Assembly (NCBI GenBank): GCA_023244865.1
Contig: JAHFLM010000015.1
Span: 1 to 9,757 of the forward strand
Direction: 5' to 3'
Source: Candidatus Harrisonbacteria bacterium
GTDB lineage: Bacteria; Patescibacteriota; Minisyncoccia; UBA6257; UBA11618
DNA: 9,757 bases
Shown: positions 1 through 6,117 of the stretch, one piece after another
Position numbering within the stretch: the first letter of the stretch is position 1
Layout of the letters: each line of letters opens with the position of its first letter
Notes under the pieces: generated by a model
Told to the model about the DNA's origin: nothing
Database searches by the model: none
The model's input: only the letters and a program-made list of their open reading frames with translations
Translations under genes and position numbers: made by a program

Positions 1-3000
1 GAACGTTATCCTTATTATTGTTTTCAAATATTAGTTGCATTGAACCTGTATAAGGAAGGTTTTCTACACTACTACCACATGAAAAAGTAGTTGGGTAACT
101 ATCAGCCCCTTGGCCAATTTTAGTGACGCTGAAGCCCGGCGGGCAAGAAGAGTAACTGTTGGTAGTAGCTTTGTATGAGATGGAGACACTACTAGTATTT
201 TGTGCATCCCAATGAAGAATGACCTCCCCCCAGCCGTTATCCGTTTTTTTAATTCCAAAGTCAATAAGTTTTGGACGACTATCACCATCTTTAGGAGCTG
301 TAATTAGAAACGAATCGCTAATATCACCAACCGCTGCCTTTCCAACTAATTGAATTTGATAAGCGGCATGCTGCGGAATGTCGTTAGGCACAGTCCAGGT
401 AAAATAACCCTGCCTAGCATTAACATTACCTATAATTCTGCTCCTAGTTGAACCAAGGCTTCCTCCAACTAAATAGATAGTGTAAGTATCAACACCCTGC
501 TCAGTTAAACCAGCCCAGGTGATGTTGTAAGTAGAGCCAGCATTAAAAATAGTACCTGCAGATGGATAAGTGATTTTCAGGGGGAGATTAGTGACTGAAG
601 CGGTGGCAACTGTGAACGTAACTGATTTAGGAGCGGAGGAGCCGTTTTTATTAGTAGCAGTTAGATCTGCAATGAAAGTTTTCGTATTTGGATTGGTATT
701 AGTAAATTGCACCGTAAGATCTTCGCCCTTATTAGCCGGAAAGACTGAGGAGTAAGTAGTGCAATAATCTTTACCAGTCTCCACATTAATGGCGTGAGCG
801 CCGGAAGGACAAGCGAGAGCTAGGGTGAGAGTATCAGCATATTTGGTGGCGTAATGAAAAATAAGATTAAGTGGTGAAACGGAAGTAGTTTTATTAATTG
901 TGAAGGTATCGATTAAAGGTGCGCGATTACCGACGTCTGAGCCATTGGCGATGCAGAATGATGAGTCGCTCCAGTCATCGCCGCCATCATAAACAATGGC
1001 AACCCGATAATCGCAACCAGGCTCAACTGTCTGCGTATAACCATCACCACCCTCTTTTACATATTTTCCAACTGACCACCTCCACTCGATGCGAAGAGGG
1101 CTGGTTGGCTCACCGCTAAGAGCTCCTAACTTATTGTCTCCTTTATAAAGATAGTAGCTGATCGCCTTATTAATGTTGAGTAAACTTGCAGAATTCCTGA
1201 CCGAAACTGACTTACCTATTTGCAAGCTCTCTCCCCCGTTAGGATAAAGGACTTTTGGAGTAATGACCGGGGAGGATGGAGAACGAGGTAGAGATTTACA
1301 GAAAGTGTGACCTTCAACGGAAGCGCTATTGCAAGCAGATTCAGAAGCAGCAAAAGCATTGCAAGATTCGCGAGTGCACTTACCACTAGCGACATAACAA
1401 TTTTGACCACACCTAGAAGCACCCATTTTATTACAAGCCGCCTCAGCTAATTTCTCTTCTGCTTGGGCTTTGCGATATGCTGCGGTGCCCGCCACATCGC
1501 TCGGATATCTATCACTAGCTGGTGATTCGCAACTTACTTTAGAGTTTTCGTTACTTGATGGAGCTATAAGACAGAAAGGCGCATCGCTCCAGTCATCACC
1601 GCCAACATAACTAATACCAATGCGGTAGTCACAACCAGTACCAGTAATAGCCCCTTCTCTATTTTCAGGCGGATAATAATATCTATCACTGTGATAATAG
1701 CCCACCTTCCAACTAAATTCGATGTCGTTATCTTTTTGACCACCCTTTAAATAACCTAATTTAACATCACCCTTATACAATAAATACGCGACTTCTTTTC
1801 TGGAAGTGGTGCTGTTACTGTTATACAAACTAACCGTGCTACCAATTTGCAAATTCTCACCGCCATTAGGATAAGTGACCTTAGGATCAATGTTTGAAAC
1901 GCTTGATTGAGAACTGATAGTAATCGGGATGGTTTGAACGTAGGTGCCGTTTTTGTTTTTGGCGGTTACCTTGATAGTGAAGACCCGATCGTTTAAGCCC
2001 GGATTAACAAATAAAATTTCTAAATTACCCTTATGACTGACAAAAAAACTATGATTACTATTAAGAGTTCTCTCACAAAGATTTATATCTGAAGCCTGAG
2101 CAAAAGCTTGGGTGTTTGCTGGACAAGTGGCCGAAATATCAAAGCTGTCGGCATACTTTCCTGAATAATAAATCTTAACAACTTCACGAGAAACGCCCGC
2201 TCCCCCACCATCTGGAAAACTGGATTCGCTTCTAGTTAGAGATTCAATGGTTGGAACATAATTACCATTATTACCATTGAGAAAATCAGTGAAGGTGGCG
2301 GCTTTTTTTACTTTGACATCTATGCTCTGACTATAGGTGCCATTTTTATTGACGGCGACCACTTGGAAAGTCATGTTAGCGTCGGCGTTCGTGGTGTTGG
2401 TTAATTTAACCGTGACACGATTAGAAGGTGGATCAGTGTCTATAACAGACATGATTCTGCCGTTGGAACAATAATCGTATTTAGTAGTAGCGTCTAGAAC
2501 TTTGATATTAGCAGAGGTGCAGCCGGTGGCTTGAATATCGAATCGCTCGGCATATGAGGCAGAAAAATTTAAAGTAACTTGGCCGCCGGAAGCAACCTCA
2601 GTGGCGCTCGCGGTGAGCGAAGTAATGGCGGGGACATTGTTACCAATAGAATTAGTTGGATTAACTTTTATTTCCACATAAGCCAAATCACGACCCTTAT
2701 TATTCTTAGAAGCAATTCTTAACTTGGTAGTTTTTGAATCTTTGGTGGTGTTGGTAAATTTAACAGTCACGGATCCTGAAGCTGGGTCGGTGTCTACATA
2801 AGGAGCGTTAAAAAATTTTGCCTGACAATAATTATCCCCCGTTGCAATATTTTCTACCTTTATGCCAGCAGGACATGGATTACCGGCTATCTCAAAACTA
2901 TTAGCGCGAAGAGAGGCGTAGGTAAAGGTGACGGTGTCACTAGAAGAAACTTCTGTTTTATCACCTGTAAAATAAGTAACTTGAGGCAGAAGAGTATAAG

Positions 3001-3073
3001 TAGCGGCAAGGCTAGTTTGCAAACTAAAACCGACTAAAAAGATGGATAAAAATGAAAGACAGAATTTTTTCAT
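1..3073 (-). CDS. Large secreted multidomain Ig-like/KNH-like surface protein (partial, C-terminus off the left edge)
   Basis: I translated the reverse strand from the ATG at 3073; the frame stays open for 1024 codons to the window edge. Residues 1-24 are a signal peptide (MKK, hydrophobic core, cleavage near SLAA). Two module types alternate. Ig-like modules lie at about 25-137, 148-257, 273-387, 717-822 and 933-1024, most ending in a strand like 'AxNKNGTY'. Each has a Cys pair: C67/C83, C185/C202, C317/C333, C755/C771, C977/C999. Two 'YPNGGExLQIG' modules at 398-504 and 606-709 share GCDYR and GGDDWSD motifs with Cys pairs 20 apart. Residues 829-926 are a further KNH-like module (ITYPSAG, YNITW). 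Between the YPNGGE modules, about 510-600 is a Cys-rich segment with eight cysteines. Family knowledge suggests an exported adhesin or envelope protein with oxidised disulfides; the anchor would lie outside the window. No Shine-Dalgarno is seen. Specific function unknown. Confidence 0.88.
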   Translation of the reverse strand, partial: MKKFCLSFLSIFLVGFSLQTSLAATYTLLPQVTYFTGDKTEVSSSDTVTFTYASLRANSFEIAGNPCPAGIKVENIATGDNYCQAKFFNAPYVDTDPASGSVTVKFTNTTKDSKTTKLRIASKNNKGRDLAYVEIKVNPTNSIGNNVPAITSLTASATEVASGGQVTLNFSASYAERFDIQATGCTSANIKVLDATTKYDYCSNGRIMSVIDTDPPSNRVTVKLTNTTNADANMTFQVVAVNKNGTYSQSIDVKVKKAATFTDFLNGNNGNYVPTIESLTRSESSFPDGGGAGVSREVVKIYYSGKYADSFDISATCPANTQAFAQASDINLCERTLNSNHSFFVSHKGNLEILFVNPGLNDRVFTIKVTAKNKNGTYVQTIPITISSQSSVSNIDPKVTYPNGGENLQIGSTVSLYNSNSTTSRKEVAYLLYKGDVKLGYLKGGQKDNDIEFSWKVGYYHSDRYYYPPENREGAITGTGCDYRIGISYVGGDDWSDAPFCLIAPSSNENSKVSCESPASDRYPSDVAGTAAYRKAQAEEKLAEAACNKMGASRCGQNCYVASGKCTRESCNAFAASESACNSASVEGHTFCKSLPRSPSSPVITPKVLYPNGGESLQIGKSVSVRNSASLLNINKAISYYLYKGDNKLGALSGEPTSPLRIEWRWSVGKYVKEGGDGYTQTVEPGCDYRVAIVYDGGDDWSDSSFCIANGSDVGNRAPLIDTFTINKTTSVSPLNLIFHYATKYADTLTLALACPSGAHAINVETGKDYCTTYSSVFPANKGEDLTVQFTNTNPNTKTFIADLTATNKNGSSAPKSVTFTVATASVTNLPLKITYPSAGTIFNAGSTYNITWAGLTEQGVDTYTIYLVGGSLGSTRSRIIGNVNARQGYFTWTVPNDIPQHAAYQIQLVGKAAVGDISDSFLITAPKDGDSRPKLIDFGIKKTDNGWGEVILHWDAQNTSSVSISYKATTNSYSSCPPGFSVTKIGQGADSYPTTFSCGSSVENLPYTGSMQLIFENNNKDNV

Positions 3074-3082
3074 GATAATTTT

Positions 3083-3091
3083 AATATAGCA
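3083..3091 (-). promoter_or_regulatory. Extended -10 promoter of the surface protein, near-leaderless
   Basis: Read on the minus strand this is TGC-TATATT, an extended -10 element. It ends nine bases before the ATG at 3073, so predicted initiation is within about 3 nt of the start codon. No good -35 box or ribosome-binding site is visible. The match to other extended -10 promoters in the window supports it; the leaderless reading is inference. Confidence 0.5.
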
Positions 3092-3141
3092 TAAAAACAT
3101 GGTATGTGAGATGCGTATAACGGGAACTTTTAAATATTGAA

Positions 3142-3208
3142 TAGATTCCACGCCTCAATTCCGAATTGATTCTTTGGGGAATCAAACGGAATTGGGCTCT
3201 GAATGACA
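3142..3208. repeat. Dispersed palindromic repeat, copy 1 (67 bp)
   Basis: Starts TAGATTCCAC and ends CTCTGAATGACA. The core has two interrupted inverted arms: CAATTCCG with CGGAATTG, and TTGATTC with GAATCAA, around a short TTTGGG loop. The segment 3151-3208 matches 6906-6963 at 56 of 58 positions. It sits in the gap between the divergent surface-protein promoter and the rrm terminator. It resembles a REP/MITE-type element; no transposase is nearby. Confidence 0.75.
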
Positions 3209-3246
3209 ATATGAAAAATTAACTTCGTGGTGATAAAATAGGAAAT

Positions 3247-3284
3247 AAAAAATCGGCGGAGTCTTGCGACAACGCCGATTTTTT
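3247..3284 (-). terminator. Intrinsic terminator of the RRM gene (symmetrical)
   Basis: Arms AAAAAATCGGCG (3247-3258) and CGCCGATTTTTT (3273-3284) pair perfectly over 12 bp. On the minus strand the stem is followed by a T-run. It lies about 30 nt beyond the stop codon of the RRM gene. The flanking A and T tracts would let it work in both directions. Confidence 0.85.
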
Positions 3285-3316
3285 ATCTGACCGCTTAATG
3301 CGGAACAGATTACAGA

Positions 3317-3625
3317 TTAGTTTCTGTAACCGCCTCGATCTCTGCTGCCACCAAAATCTCTTCGGGCAGGACGATCTTCTAAAGGTCTGGCTTCATTGAC
3401 AGTGATAGCTCTACCGTCTAATTCTTTGCCGTTTAAAGCATCGATGACTTTAGTAGCCTCTTCGTCTGTGGACATTTCCACGAAACCAAAACCCTTAGAA
3501 CGGCCGGAAAACTTTTCCATGATAACGGTGGCAGAGTCTACGGTCCCGTAAGGAGCGCAGGCATCTTTCAAGCCGGCATCATTAGTATTGTAGGATAAGT
3601 TTCCGAAATATAACTTCTTAGCCAT
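3317..3625 (-). CDS. Single-domain RRM RNA-binding protein
   Basis: 102 residues. One RNA recognition motif fills about residues 3-80: RNP2 is LYFGNL (5-10) and RNP1 is KGFGFVEM (44-51), with the aromatic residues that stack on RNA bases. A short basic, Gly/Arg-rich tail (about 85-102, ending RDRGGYRN) follows, as in cyanobacterial Rbp and other bacterial glycine-rich RRM proteins. The family binds single-stranded RNA and is often cold- or stress-regulated; whether that applies here is inference. The ATG at 3625 is chosen because the RRM begins at once (MAKKLYFGNL). No clear Shine-Dalgarno is adjacent, although a GGGGAGG tract lies about 40 nt upstream. The gene is monocistronic with its own promoter (3715-3742) and terminator. 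Its promoter carries the same dyad as the structured-RNA promoters. Confidence 0.95.
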   Translation of the reverse strand: MAKKLYFGNLSYNTNDAGLKDACAPYGTVDSATVIMEKFSGRSKGFGFVEMSTDEEATKVIDALNGKELDGRAITVNEARPLEDRPARRDFGGSRDRGGYRN

Positions 3626-3714
3626 TTCTAATTCTAAATATGAGTAATTAAGACCTTTGCCTCCCCTTCACTTACAATTCGGAATCCTCATGTAAAGAAA
3701 AAGATAACTTAGGT

Positions 3715-3742
3715 AGTATAGCAGAATGAAGGAAAAAGTCAA
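3715..3742 (-). promoter_or_regulatory. Promoter of the RRM gene
   Basis: On the minus strand TTGACT (3737-3742), a 16-bp spacer ending TGC, then TATACT (3715-3720). Predicted start is near 3708, giving an untranslated leader of about 83 nt before the ATG at 3625. Such leaders are common in cold-regulated RRM genes. Confidence 0.8.
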
Positions 3743-3774
3743 CCCCGTTAGACAAGGTGGGTAATCTAACGGCG
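3743..3774 (-). promoter_or_regulatory. Dyad element upstream of the RRM promoter
   Basis: CCGTTAGA (3745-3752) and TCTAACGG (3765-3772) form a perfect 8-bp inverted repeat with a 12-bp centre, directly upstream of the minus-strand -35 box. The right part reads TCTAACGGGGTTGAC on the minus strand, identical to the element at 4595-4609 on the plus strand. A degenerate TTGAC (TTTAC) sits at the far side, as in the other copies. Confidence 0.7.
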
Positions 3775-3834
3775 TAAACCCCGAGGCCATTAAATGAGGG
3801 TTTTTGGCTCAGAAATGCCTTTTTAGGCCTGTAT

Positions 3835-3863
3835 TTGACTTTTTTAGATAAATTTGCTATAAT
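3835..3863 (+). promoter_or_regulatory. Strong promoter of the first small membrane protein
   Basis: TTGACT (3835-3840), 17-bp spacer ending in TGC, TATAAT (3858-3863): a near-perfect sigma-70 promoter with extended -10. Predicted start near 3870. The 305 bases between the RRM start codon and the next gene hold this promoter, the opposing RRM promoter and its dyad. They also hold a weak AAACCC/GGGTTT hairpin around 3776-3806, and no gene I can support. Confidence 0.88.
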
Positions 3864-3872
3864 ATACAAGTA

Positions 3873-3890
3873 AGCTGTAATTTCGCAGCT
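3873..3890 (+). promoter_or_regulatory. 5'-terminal leader hairpin (copy 1)
   Basis: AGCTG (3873-3877) pairs with CAGCT (3886-3890) at the very start of the predicted transcript. The equivalent hairpin precedes the gene at 4683. Between hairpin and start codon both leaders share CATTTCAAAGAGGTAAA, which includes the ribosome-binding site AGAGGT. Confidence 0.6.
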
Positions 3891-3930
3891 CTGATATCCC
3901 GTATCCCGCACATTTCAAAGAGGTAAAATC

Positions 3931-4323
3931 ATGTTTCCAGTCCCAATCTTTCCCGTATTCGCGCTGTGTGTCGTGGTCTTGTCGGCACTTGTTGTGATGG
4001 CCAAAACTTTCGAATGGAAGCTCGTGCCTACGTTCAAGACCGAGCCACGCTACCGGCTCACTCGCTTCCAATGGGTGGATGGAGTGGCGACCGTGGAAGC
4101 GGCGGTGAAGAGTGGTATGGAAGAGGTCTACTCGAGAATGGCTAGCTTCCAAAGCAAGGTACTTGGACGCGATAATGATTTTGATGCGCTCGCCCAAGCT
4201 GCTAAAGCCGACTTAGCGCTCCATCCCAATGGTCGGTTCTCTTACGACGTCACCGACACGCGGAACGACTACTCACATCACACGGTGGCTCTGTCAGATC
4301 CGTCGCAATCTTGGCAAGCATAA
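3931..4323 (+). CDS. Small membrane-anchored protein, unrecognised family, paralogue 1
   Basis: 130 residues. Residues about 7-24 form one hydrophobic membrane segment, followed by a short basic stretch and a polar domain. The product shares with the 4683 gene the pattern Tyr-Arg-x-Leu/Val-x-Arg (about 41-45), a DNDF motif (81-84), SYDVTD (104-109) and SHHTV (115-119). About 30 residues around 50-80 have no counterpart in the shorter paralogue. The start at 3931 follows AGAGGT at good spacing behind a strong promoter, and the shared leader confirms it. The gene is richer in G and C than its neighbours, with GC-ending codons, hinting at transfer or unusual selection. An intrinsic terminator follows about 17 nt after the stop. 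I do not recognise the family; a strongly transcribed membrane-tethered protein is all that can be inferred. Confidence 0.82.
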   Translation: MFPVPIFPVFALCVVVLSALVVMAKTFEWKLVPTFKTEPRYRLTRFQWVDGVATVEAAVKSGMEEVYSRMASFQSKVLGRDNDFDALAQAAKADLALHPNGRFSYDVTDTRNDYSHHTVALSDPSQSWQA

Positions 4324-4339
4324 CTCGTGCCTCTGCCAA

Positions 4340-4372
4340 AATGACCGCTCTAAGGGGGCGGTCATTGTTTTT
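4340..4372 (+). terminator. Intrinsic terminator after paralogue 1
   Basis: AATGACCGC (4340-4348) and GCGGTCATT (4358-4366) form a perfect 9-bp stem, followed by GTTTTT. Confidence 0.88.
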
Positions 4373-4407
4373 CACACTAACCCGCACAACTCAAAGAAAG
4401 GCTCCAG

Positions 4408-4512
4408 ATGTTTGATAAAAACGTGATTTTGAATGTTTTGTTGGCACTTGCGCCGATCTGCTTTCTTGGACTCGTGATGTACATCATGTTTTCTGCCAAA
4501 AGAAAAACGTAG
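4408..4512 (+). CDS. 34-residue single-pass membrane peptide, truncated paralogue of the 5158 gene
   Basis: Translates to 34 residues beginning MFDKNVILNV and ending FSAKRKT, then TAG. It matches the first 34 residues of the 5158 product almost throughout (MFDKNTILNV start, one membrane segment about 7-28, basic KRK end), and the two DNA segments align without gaps. It therefore looks like either a truncated duplicate or a stand-alone membrane peptide. AAAGG lies upstream of the ATG, and the bases CCCGCACAACTCAAAG before it recall the leader shared by the other paralogues. It has no obvious promoter and follows a terminator, so expression would need read-through or an unseen start site. A perfect terminator follows. 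Its bases are more GC-rich than those of the 5158 copy. Confidence 0.65.
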   Translation: MFDKNVILNVLLALAPICFLGLVMYIMFSAKRKT

Positions 4513-4536
4513 TACGCATCACTGACAGTCTTCTAT

Positions 4537-4562
4537 AAACCGCTCGAAAGGGCGGTTTTTGT
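4537..4562 (+). terminator. Intrinsic terminator with GAAA tetraloop
   Basis: AAACCGCTC (4537-4545), loop GAAA, GGGCGGTTT (4550-4558), then a T-rich tail. The stem is 9 bp with one T-G pair. The terminator at 5560 is its near-copy with compensating differences. Confidence 0.9.
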
Positions 4563-4572
4563 TTTCTATTGA

Positions 4573-4604
4573 CCCTGTTAGATTGATTGCTACATCTAAC
4601 GGGG
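4573..4604 (+). promoter_or_regulatory. Dyad element upstream of paralogue 2 promoter
   Basis: CCCTGTTAGAT (4573-4583) pairs with ATCTAACGGGG (4594-4604), 11 bp with one T-G. It is bracketed by TTGAC at 4569-4573 and by the -35 box TTGACT at 4605. It is the same element as at 3743, 8745 and 9405. A dyad abutting the -35 box suggests an operator; no binding protein can be named. Confidence 0.72.
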
Positions 4605-4633
4605 TTGACTTTTTTATCTAAATCTGCTAGAAT
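4605..4633 (+). promoter_or_regulatory. Promoter of the second small membrane protein
   Basis: TTGACT (4605-4610), 17-bp spacer ending TGC, TAGAAT (4628-4633). Predicted start near 4640, exactly at the base of the leader hairpin. Confidence 0.85.
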
Positions 4634-4641
4634 CTACTTAA

Positions 4642-4657
4642 GCTGCAACTTCGCAGC
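4642..4657 (+). promoter_or_regulatory. 5'-terminal leader hairpin (copy 2)
   Basis: GCTGC (4642-4646), loop AACTTC, GCAGC (4653-4657). It is equivalent to the hairpin at 3873. Hairpins at the extreme 5' end can protect a transcript from decay; that role is inferred here. Confidence 0.6.
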
Positions 4658-4682
4658 CCCGTACATTTCAAAGAGGTAAATC

Positions 4683-4976
4683 ATGTTCCAGAATGCTGCT
4701 CCAGTTGTCTTTGCTCTGCTTGCCATTACCGCCTGCCTCGGTTTCGTGGCGGCCGTCGCTTTTACGTGGAGCTATGTCACGCGCTTCCAAAAGCCGTATC
4801 GCTTCGTCCTCGCTCGTGACGGATTCGACATGGCCCGAGGCAACGACTTCGAGAAAATGACCGCTCTCGCCGAAAAAGACGCCGCGACCCGACCAGCTTC
4901 TGGTTGGCTTTACGATGTCACGGACTACGGGGCCAACGGGACACAATGCTCTCACCACACCGTTTTGCGACATTAG
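4683..4976 (+). CDS. Small membrane-anchored protein, unrecognised family, paralogue 2
   Basis: 97 residues. Residues about 7-29 are one hydrophobic segment and the rest is polar. Compared with the 3931 product it keeps PYRFVLAR (38-45), GNDFEKM (53-59), an Asp/Ala-rich helix, WLYDVTD (75-81) and SHHTV (90-94). The ATG at 4683 follows AGAGGTAAATC and a leader closely matching that of paralogue 1. It has its own promoter with dyad and a strong terminator at 5023-5075. Base composition is again more GC-rich than the flanking genes. The conserved GND and Y-DVTD motifs define a small domain that I cannot assign. Two consecutive His residues could bind metal, but the third relative lacks them, so this is weak. 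Confidence 0.82.
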   Translation: MFQNAAPVVFALLAITACLGFVAAVAFTWSYVTRFQKPYRFVLARDGFDMARGNDFEKMTALAEKDAATRPASGWLYDVTDYGANGTQCSHHTVLRH

Positions 4977-5022
4977 TCTGCTCGGGAATACTGAGTAGGC
5001 GAGGTCGCGAACGGTCCAAGAC

Positions 5023-5075
5023 AAACGCTCGACACTTAACCAAACTTTGGTTGAAGATGTGTCGAGCGTTTTTTT
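5023..5075 (+). terminator. Intrinsic terminator after paralogue 2
   Basis: AAACGCTCGACAC (5023-5035) pairs perfectly with GTGTCGAGCGTTT (5059-5071), 13 bp. The loop contains a second small hairpin (AACCAAA with TTGGTT), and a T-run follows. Between the stop codon and this stem about 45 bases hold nothing I can name. Confidence 0.9.
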
Positions 5076-5082
5076 ATTTTAT

Positions 5083-5111
5083 TTGACTTTTTTAAAATAT
5101 AATTTTAGATT
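5083..5111 (+). promoter_or_regulatory. Promoter of the third small membrane protein
   Basis: TTGACT (5083-5088), 17-bp spacer, TAGATT (5106-5111). It begins just after the preceding T-run and lacks the upstream dyad found at other TTGACT promoters here. Confidence 0.65.
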
Positions 5112-5157
5112 AATGTTGTTAAATAACTGCCTGAAGCATCTTAAAAGGAGATCGCTG

Positions 5158-5544
5158 ATGTTTGATAAAAATACGATTTTAAATGTTTTTTTGGTAATTG
5201 CACTAATCTACTTTCTTGGATTCGTGATCTACATCATGTTTTTATCCAAAAGAAAGCCTTTGTTTGGTAAATCGAGATACGTCATCCGCAAAACGAATAA
5301 TGGGAAGAGCTTACCCACAACTATTAGTGAACCGAGATACATCCTCTACAGAACAGATGGTGAAGAAGATTTAATGACCACTGTTAAAGTAAGTGAGGGT
5401 AACGATAGAAATAAACTTATAAGAGAGGCTCCCCTATTAGATCCTAGCTCTGGATATTATTACGTAGTTTGGGATAGGACTGAACATGAAGAAATGGTGG
5501 CCGAACGAACTAGTTGGTATTATGAGCAGCAAAGTAACCGATAG
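5158..5544 (+). CDS. Small membrane-anchored protein, unrecognised family, paralogue 3
   Basis: 128 residues when started at the ATG at 5158, which follows AAAGGAG (5144-5150) at 7-nt spacing. The same frame is open further upstream to 5047, but that start would lie before the promoter and inside a terminator. Residues about 7-28 form one membrane segment followed by the basic SKRK. The polar part has EPRYILYR (58-65), GNDRNKL (81-87), and DPSSGYYYVVWD (95-106). This parallels the Tyr-Arg, GND and Y-DVTD blocks of the 3931 and 4683 products, but the C-terminal SHHTV is absent. Codons are AT-rich, unlike the other two. Its first 34 residues recur as the 4408 peptide. Function unknown; a cytoplasm- or outside-facing domain tethered by one helix is inferred. 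Confidence 0.85.
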   Translation: MFDKNTILNVFLVIALIYFLGFVIYIMFLSKRKPLFGKSRYVIRKTNNGKSLPTTISEPRYILYRTDGEEDLMTTVKVSEGNDRNKLIREAPLLDPSSGYYYVVWDRTEHEEMVAERTSWYYEQQSNR

Positions 5545-5559
5545 CTGCTAAATTTATGC

Positions 5560-5586
5560 AAACCGCTTGAAAGAGCGGTTTTTGAT
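5560..5586 (+). terminator. Intrinsic terminator with GAAA tetraloop after paralogue 3
   Basis: AAACCGCTT (5560-5568), loop GAAA, GAGCGGTTT (5573-5581), then TTGATTT. It is nearly the same hairpin as at 4537. Its T-tract overlaps the -35 box of the msrA promoter. Confidence 0.88.
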
Positions 5587-5610
5587 TTGTGGGGAATAAA
5601 AAATTAGAAT
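5582..5610 (+). promoter_or_regulatory. msrA promoter predicting a leaderless mRNA
   Basis: TTGATT (5582-5587), 17-bp spacer, TAGAAT (5605-5610). Counting seven bases on from the -10 places the start at 5617, the A of the msrA ATG. Confidence 0.7.
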
Positions 5611-5616
5611 GAGGTT

Positions 5617-6099
5617 ATGCAAAAAGGTAAATTTGCCATGTTTGGGGCGGGATGTTTTTGGGGAGTGGAAGAATTATTTCGAGAATTGCCGGGAGTGATC
5701 GAAACTTTGGTTGGTTATAGTGGGGGTAAAACTGAGAATCCAACCTATGAAGAAGTTTGCACCGACACGAGTGGGCATGCGGAGGTGGTCTTGGTAAAAT
5801 ATGATCCGGAAAAAATTAAATACGAGGCTTTATTAAAAATCTTTTGGGAGAATCATAACCCGACGACACCCGATCAACAGGGACCGGATTTTGGCTCGCA
5901 ATATCGCTCGGCAATTTTTTATTATGACGAGGAGCAAAAAGCGGCAGCTATTAAATCTAAGGAGGATTTGGAAAAGGCGCGGGTATTTGGATTTAATAGG
6001 ATTGTGACAGAGATTGAGCCGGCGAAACCATTTTTTAAAGCGGAGGAATATCATCAGCAATATTTACATAAACGCGGGGCGAAGACGTGTCATTTTTAA
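5617..6099 (+). CDS. msrA: Peptide methionine sulfoxide reductase A
   Basis: 160 residues, a normal compact MsrA. The enzyme reduces the S-epimer of methionine sulfoxide in proteins, recycling electrons through thioredoxin. The signature GAGCFWGVEE (10-19) holds the catalytic Cys13 followed by Phe-Trp that clamp the substrate methyl. Also seen are the family blocks VGYSGG, HAEVV, FWENHNPTTPDQQGPDFGSQYRSAIF, and a C-terminal AEEYHQQY. A second Cys (158) near the end could act as resolving Cys. The first ATG is preferred because family members usually have about ten residues before the catalytic Cys; the next Met (residue 8) would leave only five. Its GAGGTT lies too close to the ATG to be an ordinary ribosome-binding site, and the promoter predicts a leaderless transcript. 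No msrB is visible nearby. It converges with the HAD gene across a shared terminator. Confidence 0.97.
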   Translation: MQKGKFAMFGAGCFWGVEELFRELPGVIETLVGYSGGKTENPTYEEVCTDTSGHAEVVLVKYDPEKIKYEALLKIFWENHNPTTPDQQGPDFGSQYRSAIFYYDEEQKAAAIKSKEDLEKARVFGFNRIVTEIEPAKPFFKAEEYHQQYLHKRGAKTCHF

Positions 6100-6117
6100 A
6101 AGGGACACCTCCCCCAA

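Noticed and set aside
1216..1422. Small frames on both strands within 1-1430
   Set aside because: They are shadows of the 1024-codon minus-strand surface-protein frame, which is open across the whole stretch.
3672..4197. Minus-strand reading frames of 79 and 117 codons over the rrm leader and the 3931 gene
   Set aside because: They overlap two opposing promoters and the clearly supported 3931 gene, lack ribosome-binding sites, and have no recognisable features.
4573..4604. GTTRRRY...RYYYAAC arms in the promoter dyads resemble integron attC core sites
   Set aside because: The arms are in the opposite order to attC (which reads RYYYAAC first). No integrase or cassette structure is present, and all copies sit at promoter -35 boxes.
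5047..5157. Longer N-terminus for the 5158 gene (start at 5047)
   Set aside because: It would begin inside the preceding terminator and before the promoter. The ATG at 5158 has AAAGGAG and matches the start of the 4408 paralogue.
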